Shown in pieces: positions 21,741 through 33,639 of a stretch of DNA of 64,000 nt. Positions within the stretch are counted from its first letter, which is position 1; every line of letters starts with the position of its first letter. The notes below the pieces were generated by a model that was given only the letters and a program-made list of their open reading frames with translations, did no database searches and had not been told where the DNA came from. The translations under genes were made by a program, and so were the position numbers. Source of the stretch: Rusavskia elegans (taxonomy: Eukaryota > Ascomycota > Lecanoromycetes > Teloschistales > Teloschistaceae); assembly GCA_011316305.1 (NCBI GenBank), contig SAUG01000042.1:310001-374000 (forward strand), given 5' to 3'.

Positions 21741-23655
21741 GTTGTCCGGACGACAGCAGAGGGGATGTGACCAAGCTTGAATATGAAGGGAATACGACGC
21801 AATGAGATGGAGTGACTTCCTGAAGAGACCAGATAATTGAATTGACCAGTCCAGGAGTGTCCAGGAGTCTCGTTAGTATTCTAAGGGCTCCTCAATGTAG
21901 AACCGCGTCGTTGATAAGGATTGATGGAGATGCCTTGATTTTGATATGACGACGTCTTTATGTAAGGCACTAGGTACAGTATGTCTAGCGCGCTTGCCTT
22001 TTCATTTCTCGACCTTCTCGATTGTTTTCACACCGCGGTGTTATTGACATCACAGCGATATGTTCCTCAAGGTTTTGTGAATTGTTGAGGGATAGGCAGT
22101 CTGACCCGATTACCTCCAAGGGTATGTTCGACTCCGAAGGCCAATGCACACCAGGATCTCTCCAAGCGCTGCAGCGTAGTCGCATCCACCATCTCCTAAT
22201 GGAACGCCACTCCCTGGTTAAGCTGCAAGGTACCAATGTGTGCCGAAAGCCAACGAAGGGGTGGGATCCAGCGATCCAGCGATCAGCATCTATTTCAGGT
22301 ATGTATGCTTTAAGGGCATCAATGGTCCTTGGGAGATGTGCATTCCTACATTTACTAGATTACCATCTATTCTCTCGCGGGTGTTGCATATATTTGGCAA
22401 CCTCCTATCCTTAGATTCGGTGTACTTGTTGTGTCTTTTTCGAAGGCCCGCAAGGTCAGGTTGCCTTTGATGTGGGTGAATCCTGTTACCACGTCGAGCT
22501 ATGTATGATGATTAACACCGCACGAACATCGTGGGAGGGCTGTTCTACAAGCACGGTCATTCATTATTCTTGTCCTCTTCATAAGTATCTCCTATGTCGC
22601 ACTTCGGGTTGATCCTGGAGCTGCTGCAGATGTCCGCGGTGTATGCTGTCTAATATTCCTTCCCTTGAGGATTGCAAGATGGTCCTCTGCGGAAGATCAG
22701 CGGACAGCATCGACGTCCCAGCGCCATTCCGGTCCGTCTTGAGAGAGATGTTCCTTTGGGCGCCTCTACAACTCTTGTCTTGCAACCCAACATGAGCACT
22801 AAGAGAGATCTAAATGCTCAGGCAAGGACAAGTTGGATAACCTACTCAAGATGATGTATGCGCGATTCCTGTTCGTTTCATGGGTTCTCAACCTATCCAT
22901 GCAAGCACGCAAAGCACGTTCTCCGGTCGACCCTCAATCCTGCACGCGACGCATCAGCGGCTGGACAGGCTAGGATCTCTACATAGTACATGCGTTGGCA
23001 GCTATCCGACGCTGGCGCCCAATTGCTGTCAAGCGCTATCCGCGAACAACCTCGATTCGTACTACCGCAACGTCTCAGACATCGTCGCTCGATGATAAGT
23101 CCCACACTGCTCTAACAACCCCCCAATCCTCCGCCCGCGTTCTTCAGCTCCGCCAAACGACCAAATAAACGTGAAACCTCGGTGCATCCTTGGTTCGAGC
23201 TGACGTCTTCCAAATCGTATCGTATCCCACGTCGCTTGGGGGTTCAATTCGATCTGGCCCCCTTTTGGATGCGCGGGACATCATCGACCGTCGTATGCTA
23301 GCCTATTCAGCTTCAGCCAAGGGTACACAAGACCAGGATTTCCCTGCTCCCTTTTCTGCAATTTTCATCATCATCGTCGGCACTTTCGTTCATCATATCA
23401 CCATTAGCGGCATCGACCTATTCTCTTCCTTTTTTTTCTTCTTTGAGATACCCAACCGTCCTCATTATCCTCTGTATAACTCATAGTCCTTATTGTCCTC
23501 ATCATCATCATCACCACCACCGTCCTCTGGTGCATCATTTTCTCCTTCCATATACTCAACAAATCTCTAAATCTCGATCATATAGAGTCTGGTACTCGAT
23601 ACGTCCGCAAGGACAATCACAACCTCGACTTCGAAGAAGCAGACCAAAAAAGAAG
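21741..23655. other. Long intergenic region, no gene recognised
   Basis: 1.9 kb, the longest gene-free stretch in the window apart from the left arm. Only short frames without domains occur on either strand. From about 23400 it is C/T-rich with a CAT/CAC trinucleotide run (about 23499-23525), probably the promoter and 5' UTR of the next gene. Confidence 0.4.
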
Positions 23656-24248
23656 ATGGCCATCCAAGACCCTGGTTTCTGGGAACGCTTCTCGATGCCA
23701 ACTCACCATGACGAGCCTTCCTCCAGAGAACCGGTGACGCTGGTACAGATAGCATCATCATCATCATCCACTCGATCTCGTCCAGACCTGAGACATTCGT
23801 ACGTCCTCTTTCATGCCATTTACTGCGCTGTCCACTCTCACGGACATACACACGCAACTTCTCTTTCATCCCCATCCCCAGCAATCCCATGTCCGCTCTC
23901 CAAAAGCTACAGAAAAACAACCGTTTCTTATCTCCCCCTTTTCATCCACCTCACACTTCCCCAACAAATAATCTCCGCAACCTGCCCCAACTCTCTCCCT
24001 CAATCGTTATCAATAAACACCTTTCCCTCCCACAAACACAAACACTGACGCCCCTACCCTCACCCCACAGGAAATCCTACCTCGAATACCAAAACCTCTG
24101 CCACAAACGCTCCAAACGACGCCTGATAATCGGCGGCATCCTCCTCGTCATCATGACCACCGTCCTCACAATCGTCATGGTCTGGCTGGGCGTGAACGGT
24201 TGGTTCAGCGATAACAAGGAAGCGCATAAGCCGCAGTATCCGGATTGA
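23656..24248 (+). CDS. Small single-pass membrane protein (106 aa), function unknown
   Basis: Exons 23656-23798 and 24071-24248, with a 272-nt intron (long for this window). The first half is polar and starts MAIQDPGFWERFSMPTHHDE. A basic patch (CHKRSKRRL) precedes one strong transmembrane helix (LIIGGILLVIMTTVLTIVMV, about residues 72-91), followed by a short 15-residue tail (GVNGWFSDNKEAHKPQYPD). Positive charges before the helix suggest the N-terminus faces the cytosol. Similar small 'GFW-RF' proteins with one helix occur in other Pezizomycotina, as far as I recall, without known function. Confidence 0.7.
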
Positions 24249-24866
24249 TGTTGCCCTCCTTCCTTCACCCATTTGCTTTCGGTATGATTCTTATGTGGGA
24301 TTTTTTTGGGCATGGCGAGTGGGATTGGTATGATGGTTGGATTCGCAGCAAGCATGGCGTCGGAGGACTTACGTGGGCGGACAACAGCACGGCAGCTGCA
24401 CGGTAGGAGGTATATACATGAGGCGTTTTAGAAATGCTTTTTGGGGGGTTAGATGACTACGGGAGTATAATAAACGGTAACGAGCAAGCGGAGGAAGGTA
24501 GATGACCTTTTCGTAACTTGAATAAATTTCCACCTAGAATACACGTTTCTCGTCGTCTTCAGCGAAGAACGACGGTGAATGATGATGATGCCTTCCAAAG
24601 CACACCAACTCCACGCTTTTATTACACAACTGATATGCATTTATGGTTGCGTTCGCCAACCAAGAAAACACCGTCCTTCGCGGATATCTCAGCTCCGCTG
24701 CCCCTTGTCCTCCTCATCCCCGATGGATTCGATAATGCCAAAAAGATAGATCAGACCGGCACTGCTGACGTGGTGTCCGTGATATCTGAACCTCCGCTAG
24801 CATCGTATCCGTTCCCTCCACACCTCCTTCATCGTCAACTTCCTTCCCCCCTCACCCCCACAATCA
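24249..24866. other. Spacer between convergent genes
   Basis: 3' flanks of the small membrane protein and the U2AF gene. A 138-codon plus frame here is mostly antisense to U2AF or low complexity. Confidence 0.5.
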
Positions 24867-25669
24867 TCAAAACCTCTTCCTCGTCGGCTCCGGACTCGGA
24901 CTCCTCGTCATACTCCTCTCATCCCTCCCCCTAACCTTCAACCACTTCTTCATCCCCAACTCCAATTCCCGTTCCATCTCGGGCGTCGGTTCCTTCCGAT
25001 GTATGAAATTGCAGAAGCCGCCTCGGACGCAGCCTTCGCCGCTGTTGAGGCGGCAGCAGGCTTCGCGAAAGTCGGTGACGGGGGACAGTTCGCAGTAGAT
25101 GGGGCGGGCGGCGTACCAGCGGGAGTTGAGGGCGTCGCAGGCTTGTTGGGCCGAGTCTTCGTATTTGAAGCGCGCGTAGACGTTGCCGATTAGGTCTGTG
25201 TCGTGTGAGCGGTGCTGTTAGTGGATTGTGTCTTATTGTTGTTGTTGTTGAGAAGGAGGGGTCTGGGTGAGAGAGGAGATGGAGGGGAAAGGACATACGA
25301 TCGTTATTGTTATCACAAACCACCACCTCCTCAATCTCTCCATACTTGCACATCTCGCACCAAAAATCCTCGTAGAAGGCATCGAAATGATTTTGGAGCT
25401 GCGACGGGTTCATCTTGTTCTTGGGGTCGTAGGCTGGGTTTTGGTAGAGATTGGGTAGGAGGATGGTTTGGCTGTAGGAGGGCTTGACGTGTTTCCGCGA
25501 ACATCGGTCGCCGTGGCGGCAGGCGCCGATTTTGTAGTAGAAGGAGCAGTTGACCTGTGTACTTGCGTCAGTTCTTAGATTTACTGGGATTCGGGAGTCC
25601 TCCGGGGATAGGGTGCGGGCGGACCTTGTCTTGTTCTGTGCCGAAGATGGAGGCGAGGTAGTTGGCCAT
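24867..25669 (-). CDS. U2AF1-like: U2 snRNP auxiliary factor small subunit (U2AF35, 209 aa)
   Basis: Recognises the AG at 3' splice sites in the spliceosome with the large subunit. Exons are 25669-25625, 25554-25299 and 25195-24867, all in phase. It starts MANYLASIFGTEQDKVNCSF. The first CCCH zinc finger is CSFYYKIGACRHGDRCSRKH (C-x7-C-x5-C-x3-H). The central UHM/RRM-like domain has NHFDAFYEDFWCEMCKYGEI, VYARFKYEDSAQQACDALN and the RWYAARPIYCELSPV strand. The second finger is CRLNSGEGCVRGGFCNFIH. The C-terminus after the second finger is short and only mildly RS-like (MTRSPSPEPTRKRF), much reduced from animal U2AF35. The first intron falls after codon 15. Confidence 0.95.
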
Positions 25670-26214
25670 GATCGCTGTGCTGTAGACTGAATCGATGTAA
25701 AGAAAGGAAGGAAGGGATCCTAGCAGCGTTGCTGTGGAATTGATTGTATCCGAGTAACTCGAAGTTGGAGAAATTGATGTCAGTTGCTGACAAATCAGTG
25801 CCAAGCTTCTATATCAATAATGGAAGGGCCCTCGGGGGCTCACTGCGTCAATATCATTCACAGCTACAAATGCTCCAATACAAGACTAGGATCTGTCATG
25901 GCTGCCCCGATCCTTTTGGAACGAGATGTCGAATGCAGTCGAGCTCCAAGGATTGTGAAGGTGTGATGATGCCGTTATATATGATGAGGCCATCCGTAGG
26001 AGACGCCATCCCTCCACTGACACCAGCTGGTAAGGTAGGGAGGATTGCAGGGACTTTTGGTCTTTTCTGTATCAAAATTGAGTGTATACGTGCACAGCCA
26101 CCAAGTCACCTACAGAGAGAGCGAACTTGTCACCCTCGTATTGATTCTTTTCTATTGATGTCATGAGTGTATATCAGCTTTGTCGCTCTACTAAGTTCTC
26201 AACATTAACATACG
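25670..26214. other. Spacer, nothing recognised
   Basis: Promoter side of U2AF and 3' flank of the small downstream gene. No domain-bearing frame was found. Confidence 0.5.
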
Positions 26215-26565
26215 CTATCGTCTCCCTTGACCTATCAAGACAAGTACGTTTCATTGGCCATGTCAACTGCTCTCAACCAGCCAACACTAACCGCAAGCAT
26301 GCTTGATAATTTTTGTAAGAAGACGCTCACCAAAACCAGGTCGAGGAGCCTCCACAGCGGCAGCGTCCAGGCCCGCCATCTCCTCTTTCTTGGCAATTGC
26401 AATCGAGTCCCGAATCATATTCACGGCGCGCTCGACTCCTTGTTGATCAATACCTCGGACGCTCAAGCGACGTGGGTCCGTCAGCTCATCAAGAGTCAGA
26501 CCATTTTCGCGGCACACCTCCGAAGTCTTGCTCATGGCTGTATGGATGACTCGGTCTGGATGCAT
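26215..26565 (-). CDS. Small helical protein, unknown (73-83 aa)
   Basis: Proposed exons 26535 (or 26565)-26331 and 26231-26215, ending PRPGFGQGRR. The frame contains LTLDELTDPRRLSVRGIDQQ followed by GVERAVNMIRDSIAIAKKEE, both with good helical character and ordinary composition, so it looks like real coding sequence. If the ATG at 26565 is used, it overlaps the stop of the preceding gene as TAATG. It could instead be a 3' exon of that gene, but the only intron that would connect them is 35 nt, below the normal fungal minimum. No family was recognised. Confidence 0.4.
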
Positions 26566-27728
26566 TAGTCACCGAATTTCCAAACACTGGCGTCTAGAGT
26601 CCCCTCACCACTGTAGCCACTCAAAGGGATATGAGCCCAATGGGTAGTCCCGACCGTCGCGAATCGAATCTTCGCTGCGATGACACCTCCAGGCCAATGG
26701 TCGCACCATGTGACTAGGAGCTTTCCGTTCGTCATGTTTGTTGCCCAGGGATGCGGGTATATACAGTACCGGTAGTTGACAGGATCCTTGATGCCAGTTG
26801 CCATGTGGATTGGATGCACGTCCCATGGCCCTTGAAGCTGACATGACAACCCGATCATGACCTGACTATCCACCCACCTGGTGCAGCCGACGAACACCCA
26901 TAAGTGTGGTCCAAACAGATCGGACTGGAAAATTTGGCCCTGTTGGTAGTCCTGCAGAACGGGTGCCGCCTCCGTGATTTGGGAACCGTACTCCCTGCCG
27001 TTCCAATACTGGTACATATGGCGATGCTGGCAGTTGGCCCTTGGAACACGTGCGAGGAAGATGTCCGAGTCTTTCTGGCCCCAGAGATAGACCATGTCAC
27101 CGTCAACAAGGGTAGAGAACGACCCAAACAAAGGCTCGCCGCTTTGGAACATCAAACCGGGCATGCGAGCGCTCGATAGCTGACCGGCAAGTCCGGTTTT
27201 GTCTTGAGAGATCCTCGCGAGTCCCACGCCGACCAAATTGAGACTTTTATCCGGCTCATCTATAATGTATTTCTGATACCACACCCAGCCAAGACCGGGG
27301 CTGATTTCGACGATGCCACCGAAACACCAAAAAGCAAATCTTTTGGTTCTATTTTCTGGTAGACTCAAGTATTGTGTCTCTTCTTCATTCTTGTCGATTA
27401 AAGGCGCTACAAACCCGTCGCCGTTGATCGAGAGGTACATGGCTTCAGTGGCCTTTTTCCGATCCAGTACGACCTGGTAGGTGTTACTGGAAACTCCAGC
27501 ATCGTTGCACATGGTGTCCCCGTTGAGGTAATATATGCGGCCGCCAAGCTCTGACGAACGTCCAATGTCGTGAGAGTAAAAGTGCTGGCCGCGTCCTTCG
27601 ACGTAGCCCAGGTTGTCTACTCGCTCGACAATGGGTGGCCATTTGGCGTAGCAATTGTCCCGCCCTCGTTGCAACGGGCTTAGGGGTGTCTGAGTGCCGG
27701 AAATATGGAAAGAATTTTGAGAATTCAT
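26565..27728 (-). CDS. DUF4185-like beta-propeller protein (387 aa)
   Basis: Single exon from the ATG at 27728 (MNSQNSFHISGTQTPLSPLQ) to TAA at 26567-26565. The body has repeated strand patterns expected of a five-bladed propeller or glycosidase-like fold: RIYYLNGDTMCNDAG, FAFWCFGGIVEISPGLGWVW, FQSGEPLFGSFSTLVDGDMV, YLWGQKDSDIFLARVP, PHLWVFVGC and LLVTWCDHWPGGV. GGRIYYLNGDTM resembles the DUF4185 signature (display of a 'GDT' motif); this is from memory and not a search. There is no signal peptide, so a cytosolic location is inferred. Function unknown; possibly carbohydrate binding. Confidence 0.6.
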   Translation of the reverse strand: MNSQNSFHISGTQTPLSPLQRGRDNCYAKWPPIVERVDNLGYVEGRGQHFYSHDIGRSSELGGRIYYLNGDTMCNDAGVSSNTYQVVLDRKKATEAMYLSINGDGFVAPLIDKNEEETQYLSLPENRTKRFAFWCFGGIVEISPGLGWVWYQKYIIDEPDKSLNLVGVGLARISQDKTGLAGQLSSARMPGLMFQSGEPLFGSFSTLVDGDMVYLWGQKDSDIFLARVPRANCQHRHMYQYWNGREYGSQITEAAPVLQDYQQGQIFQSDLFGPHLWVFVGCTRWVDSQVMIGLSCQLQGPWDVHPIHMATGIKDPVNYRYCIYPHPWATNMTNGKLLVTWCDHWPGGVIAAKIRFATVGTTHWAHIPLSGYSGEGTLDASVWKFGD

Positions 27729-28538
27729 TGCGCTGGACGCAAACCGCGTGTGCTGATTCACAAGGCTCTACCTTAGAAAAGTTGCGGTGTAGTGGTGGCA
27801 GGGGATTCCATAAGCAACTTTCTTCAGTGGTCCAGTTAAGAAATCGTTCTGATGATCAGCTGTACAGAAATGGTAGAGGTCTTGGAATCAAATCTTGTTC
27901 TCGATCACGGCGCCCAGATGTTTGCTCATGGGGTGAACTTTGACGATAGACAGCGATCGTACGATGAACCATAGTAGATGGGTCCGCCTGCTGCTCAAAG
28001 AGCAAAGAAACTTGTACGACAAAAGAAGGAAGGAGCAAGGCAATTGAAGGGAAAGTGCCAGCTTGGTTGGTCGAGGGATCTGGGCCTCTACATGATTAAT
28101 TGCTTTCGAGGCGCTCATCATTTGCGGTACTGTATGTTCCAAAGTGACAATTGGCTTTGGTCTGCGATTCACTAGGGAAATTTTTACAGACAGCTTCGTG
28201 GATTGGCTTAGGGTGATCGGTTGAACCAGCAAGTCGCCACGATAGATAGATAGATTGGTGATCGCGGAGTTCGGTGACTTGGGTAACTGCCCTCGAGCAT
28301 GCTAGAGCAGGAAGGGACGGTTGGAGATATCAGATTGAAGGGAAGGAAGGAGTGATTAGAGCGGAATCCACTGACTTACTGCGCACACAATGCAAGCGTC
28401 TTCCTCTAGGCCGTTTTCATGGGCTGTAGTCAGAACGAGGTGGCGGATCGTGGTATATCAGACTCTTCCCTTCCTCCAATGGCTACATCCTCCCATAAAT
28501 ATTGGCACTTATTTGTGAAGAAACCCTTCAAGCGAGCT
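27729..28538. other. Spacer, nothing recognised
   Basis: Upstream of the DUF4185-like gene and downstream of the PLP enzyme, both on the minus strand. Contains GGAAGG-type purine-rich bits near 28310-28350 but no gene. Confidence 0.5.
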
Positions 28539-29781
28539 TCAAGCCTCTTGCTTCCTGAGCAAATCCTTAAACCCCCTCATCAGGTCTGCCTTCAAGTCCT
28601 CCCAGTCCTCGACCCCAACACTAACTCTCAATACCCTTGAATCGACTGTAGGATCGCTCATACTCCTCCACTCAATCAGGCTCTCCACTCCACCCAGGCT
28701 GGTAGCATGATGGAACAGGGTCAACAAGCTAGGCAGCTGTTTTGCCATCCTTTCTTCTTTGGCCCAGATGGCGAAGACGGGCCCAAACCCGTTGGGCATC
28801 TGCTGCTTCAGCCAAGGCATGTCTTTATGCTGCAGCGATGCATGCTGAATCTTTTCCACAACCGTTTTGACCAGCTCCGTTTCCTCCCCCGCACTGTCAG
28901 AATTCTTGCAAGAGTCGAGCCATTGGACGAGTCTGCTTGCATTTTCACTCTGCCTCTTGACTCTCAGGTCGAGCGTTCGCAGACTTCGCACGCCGAGCCA
29001 ACTCTCCATATTCCCCATCACACTGCCAAGGACCATTCGCTCCTCGCGCAACCCCGCCAGCCATTGATTCTTGTTGGTAGCAAGCACACCGCAAAGCATG
29101 TCGCTGTGACCACCCAGGTATTTGGTCCCGCTATGCATCACAATGTCGGCGCCCCACTCAAAAGGGTCTTGAAGACCGGGAGGCCCAAAGGTCGAATCAA
29201 CGAGCAGAATGGCTCCGCGACTGTGAGCTTTCTCTGCGTATTCTGCGATGTTGTAGGCTTCTCCGGTGGGATTGAGTGGAGTTTCGAGATGGATGACATC
29301 TCCTTGCTGGAGATCTGACGCCGGGCAATGGAGAGGAAGCATGCGGGTACCGCAGAGCTTTTGTTGGATATTGAGGACCCCATGCGAACCGTGGTACCCG
29401 TCACCGATGGAGACACGGCCTGGATTCAAGTAGACATACGCGGCATGGAGAGCTGCAAGACCTGAGGCGTAGGTCAAACAAGGGGCCTTCAACAATGGAG
29501 CAAGGATTGTCTCGAGGCGAGTGGATGTGGGAGCTGTGTGGCGTGAATATACATGGGCTTCGGTTGTAGATATCTGTGGGCGGCGCGTGAGGTTGCAAGT
29601 CATGCGAAGAGGGTACATAGGTTCGGAGAAGACGCACGTCGGCATTGGCGACTGGGACTAGATCTTTCGGATCGTCTGCGTAGCGAAACGTGGTAGAAAC
29701 ATGCAGTGGCGGAGCGACATCCGAAGTGGTGTTGAGGTCATCGTCCGCATGTATAGCTTGAGTGCGCTGAGTGAGCCCCAT
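28539..29781 (-). CDS. Cys/Met-metabolism PLP-dependent enzyme (cystathionine gamma-synthase/lyase family, 392 aa)
   Basis: Acts in trans-sulfuration between cysteine, homocysteine and methionine; whether synthase, beta-lyase or gamma-lyase is not certain. Exons are 29781-29638 and 29573-28539. The start MGLTQRTQAIHADDDLNTTSD and PPLHVSTTFRYA are typical. Visible motifs are the cofactor-contacting YSRHTAPTSTRLE, ASGLAALHAAYVYL, VIHLETPLNPTG, AILLVDSTFGPPGLQDPFEW, and the Schiff-base lysine in MHSGTKYLGGHSDMLCG (Lys at about residue 199). The C-terminal domain has SRVLRVSVGVEDWEDLKADL. It matches the length of fungal members. Confidence 0.88.
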
Positions 29782-30067
29782 GATGCTGGATTGGGCTTGG
29801 ATGTGTGTTTCCCCTCAGAAGACAAACATGGGTGCGATGACGCACGTCGGAACTCTTTTGGCCCGACCTTGAATCCCGACGTCAGGGGAGTCAGGGGAGA
29901 CAGCAGAGACATGGAAGAGCCGTAGGTTCTGCTTGACCCGAATGGTCATATACAAGCGTATTGTATATGGACTGCGAACCGGCATTCACAATCCACTGCT
30001 CACTACGAGCCAGTCAGCGCTTGCTGGTGGCTTGAAAGTAGCTCTCGTGGAGCAGCCGATGACATGC

Positions 30068-33000
30068 TTACACTCGCTATCCCAGGTGAAAAAACCAATG
30101 TACCAGCGTTCGACTTTCCAACATACCTGCTTTGACTGGCAACGAATTTTGTCCTCGTTTGACCAGGCCAATACGGTTCCAGGTGATCGTGTCGGCATCA
30201 TCTTCACACGCTGCCTTGAAAAAGCGTTTGATCTCTCGAGGCTATCGACGCAGCGAGCCAATGCGAGAGAGTTGATTGACAGTGGCTGGTAGAGCCCTGC
30301 TAAAAGTATCGCGATCTGTTCGAGACCGCCGTTAGTTGTTCCGCTTCGAATCACTGAGGTGCAATTTCATACCGTGTTCACTTTCAAAGCCAATGGTAAT
30401 GTCATCGTGCTCTCCAGGATACTCGGGCATGTCAAGGCTGATGTGCCTATGATATGGGTCTGTCTCGCCTTTCGGAATGGGGAATTTGGCATCCACAATG
30501 GAGAGATACGCAACCCCGGAGCGATTGAAAGACTCAAACACGTCAGTGCTCTTGAGAGCAAAGTTCATGCATGATCCATGGCTGAAATCTTTAAAGAAGG
30601 CGACCAGTTGCATCGTTTTGTCTCGTCGTACTATTTGCAAGCGTGTGACAGAGGCTTCCCATCGCTTGTGGATGGGCACAACCATCCGTCTGCGAGAAAT
30701 AGCAAACGTCCGGGCAAAGCCATCGAACTCGACCGAAAATCCCGTGACGAGTGTCTGGAACTCGTGCAGATCTTTCAAAGTGTTGAAACCGAACGTTTTG
30801 ACTGAACGAGTTTGACTGATTTGATCGAGCATCTGTCGCAAAGCCTCGTACTGCTCTTTGGAAAGGGTACTGTCGGCGAAACAGACAGTCATGTCTTTCT
30901 GAGGTGGTCTTGATATGCTGATTCGATTTAGGAAGTCAGAATCCAGACCTATCAGCAATTCGCCAGGGCCTGTGACATCTCAGTATTTAACCCTTCAAAA
31001 AGCCATGAATGTAGTAAATTACCCAGATTGATCCTGTCGACAAAACAGCCACTTTCGCACTCTGCCCAAATACGGACTCGGGGTCCTCCAATAGCCACAT
31101 GCGGCGGTTCACCAATGACTCTGATGCTTTTCCACTTGTAGCTCTCCAGCCCCCCAACGTCTCGGCCGAATGATTTTTCCTCACCCGTATTCACCGTTAC
31201 CTTTACACTCTCCAAGCTCAGGATGCTGCTGTAATGCTCACCGGTCGAAAGCCCGGTACCGCTTAGCCGGGAATGCAGGAGATCACGCTCAGCTTCCTCC
31301 TGGAAGCTCATCACCATGGACGGGTCGCGTGAAGACTTGGATGTCTTGAGAAGAATAGCTGGCGCCCCCTGCTTGTCTCGGAGATAACTGAACACGACTG
31401 GTTTCTGCCGGCCCAGATTATGACTCACAGAGCTCAGTGTCTTGAGCCTTCGAGGCGTGACTACCATTACGCGATACCCATCATGCAACCTTCGTTCGCC
31501 GCTGCCTTCCATAGTAACACGGAAACATTCAAACAATCGTAGAGTACATCCTTCGACCACCTCTGCAGGAAAATGGGCCGCGGTCTTGTTCTGCTCGAAA
31601 TACTGGAACGACTCAAGGGTATCCTCGTGGACCAGGGTTTCTGTCTTGGACGCTTGACTCGCTTTCTGGACTGTACGAATGTAATCGTGGATGCCCCACA
31701 TCGTTTTGAAATCCCTGTCTTCGAATTCGACTCGTAGGTCGAGATCAGCTCGAAGGTCAATCTCAATATATCGATCTTGGGTCTTCCAATGTACATCTCG
31801 CCAGGACAGTCTTTGCTTCACGTCCGGCTGGATGACCAAGTGTACTTGCCCATCTTGACTTGCTATGACTACCGTAATATCGCGATCCTCTCTATCGCGG
31901 AGCATCGAAAGAAGACAGGAAATACGAATCTGGCTTTCGGGCTTGGCGTGGTCGAGGACAACGTCTACGAACATCCTTCCGTAATTGAAATGGCGTTCTG
32001 TGTCCGAGATTGGCATTGGGAAGAAAGAAGATTCTTCAGTGACTTTGTTGTCAGCAAGCACTTTGAATCTCTCTGACGATAATAGTCTCGCGCCGCTGGG
32101 TGACAACGAAGGATACGGTATGAAAATACGGACGTCGGATCCTTGGAGCTCGAGGCCAAATGGAGGCATCCGGTTGTTTCTCTTCATTGACATGGTCAGA
32201 GCTCGTAAATTTGACATAATAGAAAGATGTCTTTGAACGAGTTCTGCTGTCCTTGCATCGAAAAGGCTTTGTATTATAGACGAGATAGGGATTGAACCTT
32301 TGTTGTCCAAGTTCTTCACCTCAGGGTATTTGCTGGGCGTGATTTCCGACGTAATCCACCATGCTTTCGCCAGATCTACGTAAGCTTGCTTCAGGAGCTG
32401 TGGGATCGCCATTGACATGGTTTCATCAGTCAAAGCAGTCTCTATACTTGATCTTACAGAGCTTTCGAGTCCACTGCGGCCCTTGATGAACCACCAACTT
32501 GCTGCAGTGACCCATTGTGCAAGTTTTGGCTCTGCTCGCGCATCTAGTCCCAGAAGGAAAACGTTACGAAACGGCTGCACACGCGTAGCGAAGTCCTGAA
32601 GCGCGTCCTCTCCAAGGTTTTTGGCAACGGTACGCAAAGAAAGCCCTCGGTTTTCCGCCGTATGGCTCGGAGATAGTGTTTGAGACTGCTGCTGGGTGGA
32701 CCGAGCCAGAGGTTCTTGCTTAGCCAAACTCGACCTGGGTTCTTTCACAGTCGTTGCAATTGGGAATGGATAGCCTCGTTCGGGAGAGATGTCAGACCGC
32801 CTTGGAGATGGTGGTGTAGGTGATGGCGTTAGGGAATTGGCAAAAGATGTAGCAGGATTCAGGAGATGGGCTTGCGCTTCTTGGAATGCGTTAGAGTCTT
32901 TGCTGGTCGAGTCTATCCTTGCCGACTCTTCAACATCATTCTCGCCGTGTTTTGTGAATATTACGTCGAAGCGAGGACTGCCTCTCGCGGGCAAGTGCGG

Positions 33001-33639
33001 AAGAGAGTCTGAGACTTGACTACTAGCCCCAAGGTGTAGGGAATTAGCGGACTGCCCATCTACATCCGGATGCCTGTTCATAGACAGAGATTCAGATTCG
33101 AGAGCTTCATTTGGGTCCCTGTCCTGTAAGCCAGTGGATCTTCGCTGCAAAGCCTTGGGCCGGAATATATCGTGATCCTTGCCATAGGCCTCTGTTCTAT
33201 CAGATACAGCAGTGATACGATGGTCCTCTCTCAAAGTTTTGGTAGGCGGTTTGGCAAATTTATCGACGTAGGACAAAAGCTCGAGTGCAGGTAGCATTGC
33301 CTCATCGCCTCCCTCGCCAATGATGACTGGGGCTGTCGTTGCAAACGCCACGTGGAGATTCGGCTTCCTAGGTGGTTTGCGTCTGACCCCCAGCGAAAGT
33401 GGTTCTGTACTTTTGCTTGCAAGTCTTTGGGCGTCAACAGAAGATCGTGAAGCCTGTGGTGCAGCTGCTGTCTGGCCACCGGTCGGCGTATGAAGGAAGC
33501 TCTGGATGTTTTGATTTCGACTTTCCTCATCTTGAGGAGCCTTTCCTCCACTCCGAGATAGCTTTGTGCGCCACATATGACGGCCCCAGCCCTTGTGGTC
33601 AGATTCTGGCACTTCAGATGATGTCGTTTCCCCCTCCAT
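30068..33639 (-). CDS. Large fungal protein of unknown function (1123 aa)
   Basis: Exons are 33639-31023, 30948-30373, 30296-30127 and a last exon of 9 nt (30076-30068), all phase-consistent and totalling 1124 codons. The first 330 or so residues are Ser/Pro/Arg-rich and probably disordered (for example SLTPSPTPPSPRRSD). A globular region of mixed alpha/beta character runs from about residue 345: RNVFLLGLDARAEPKLAQWV, WWFIKGRSGLESSVRSSIE, IRISCLLSMLRDREDRDITV, DGYRVMVVTPRRLKTLSSVS. No transmembrane helix, signal peptide or known catalytic motif was seen. The only clues are size and an apparent conserved core, so no function is assigned. It lies upstream of the PLP enzyme with no sign of co-regulation. 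Confidence 0.7.

Noticed and set aside
28707..29318. 203-codon plus frame over the PLP enzyme
   Set aside because: Entirely antisense to well-supported catalytic motifs.
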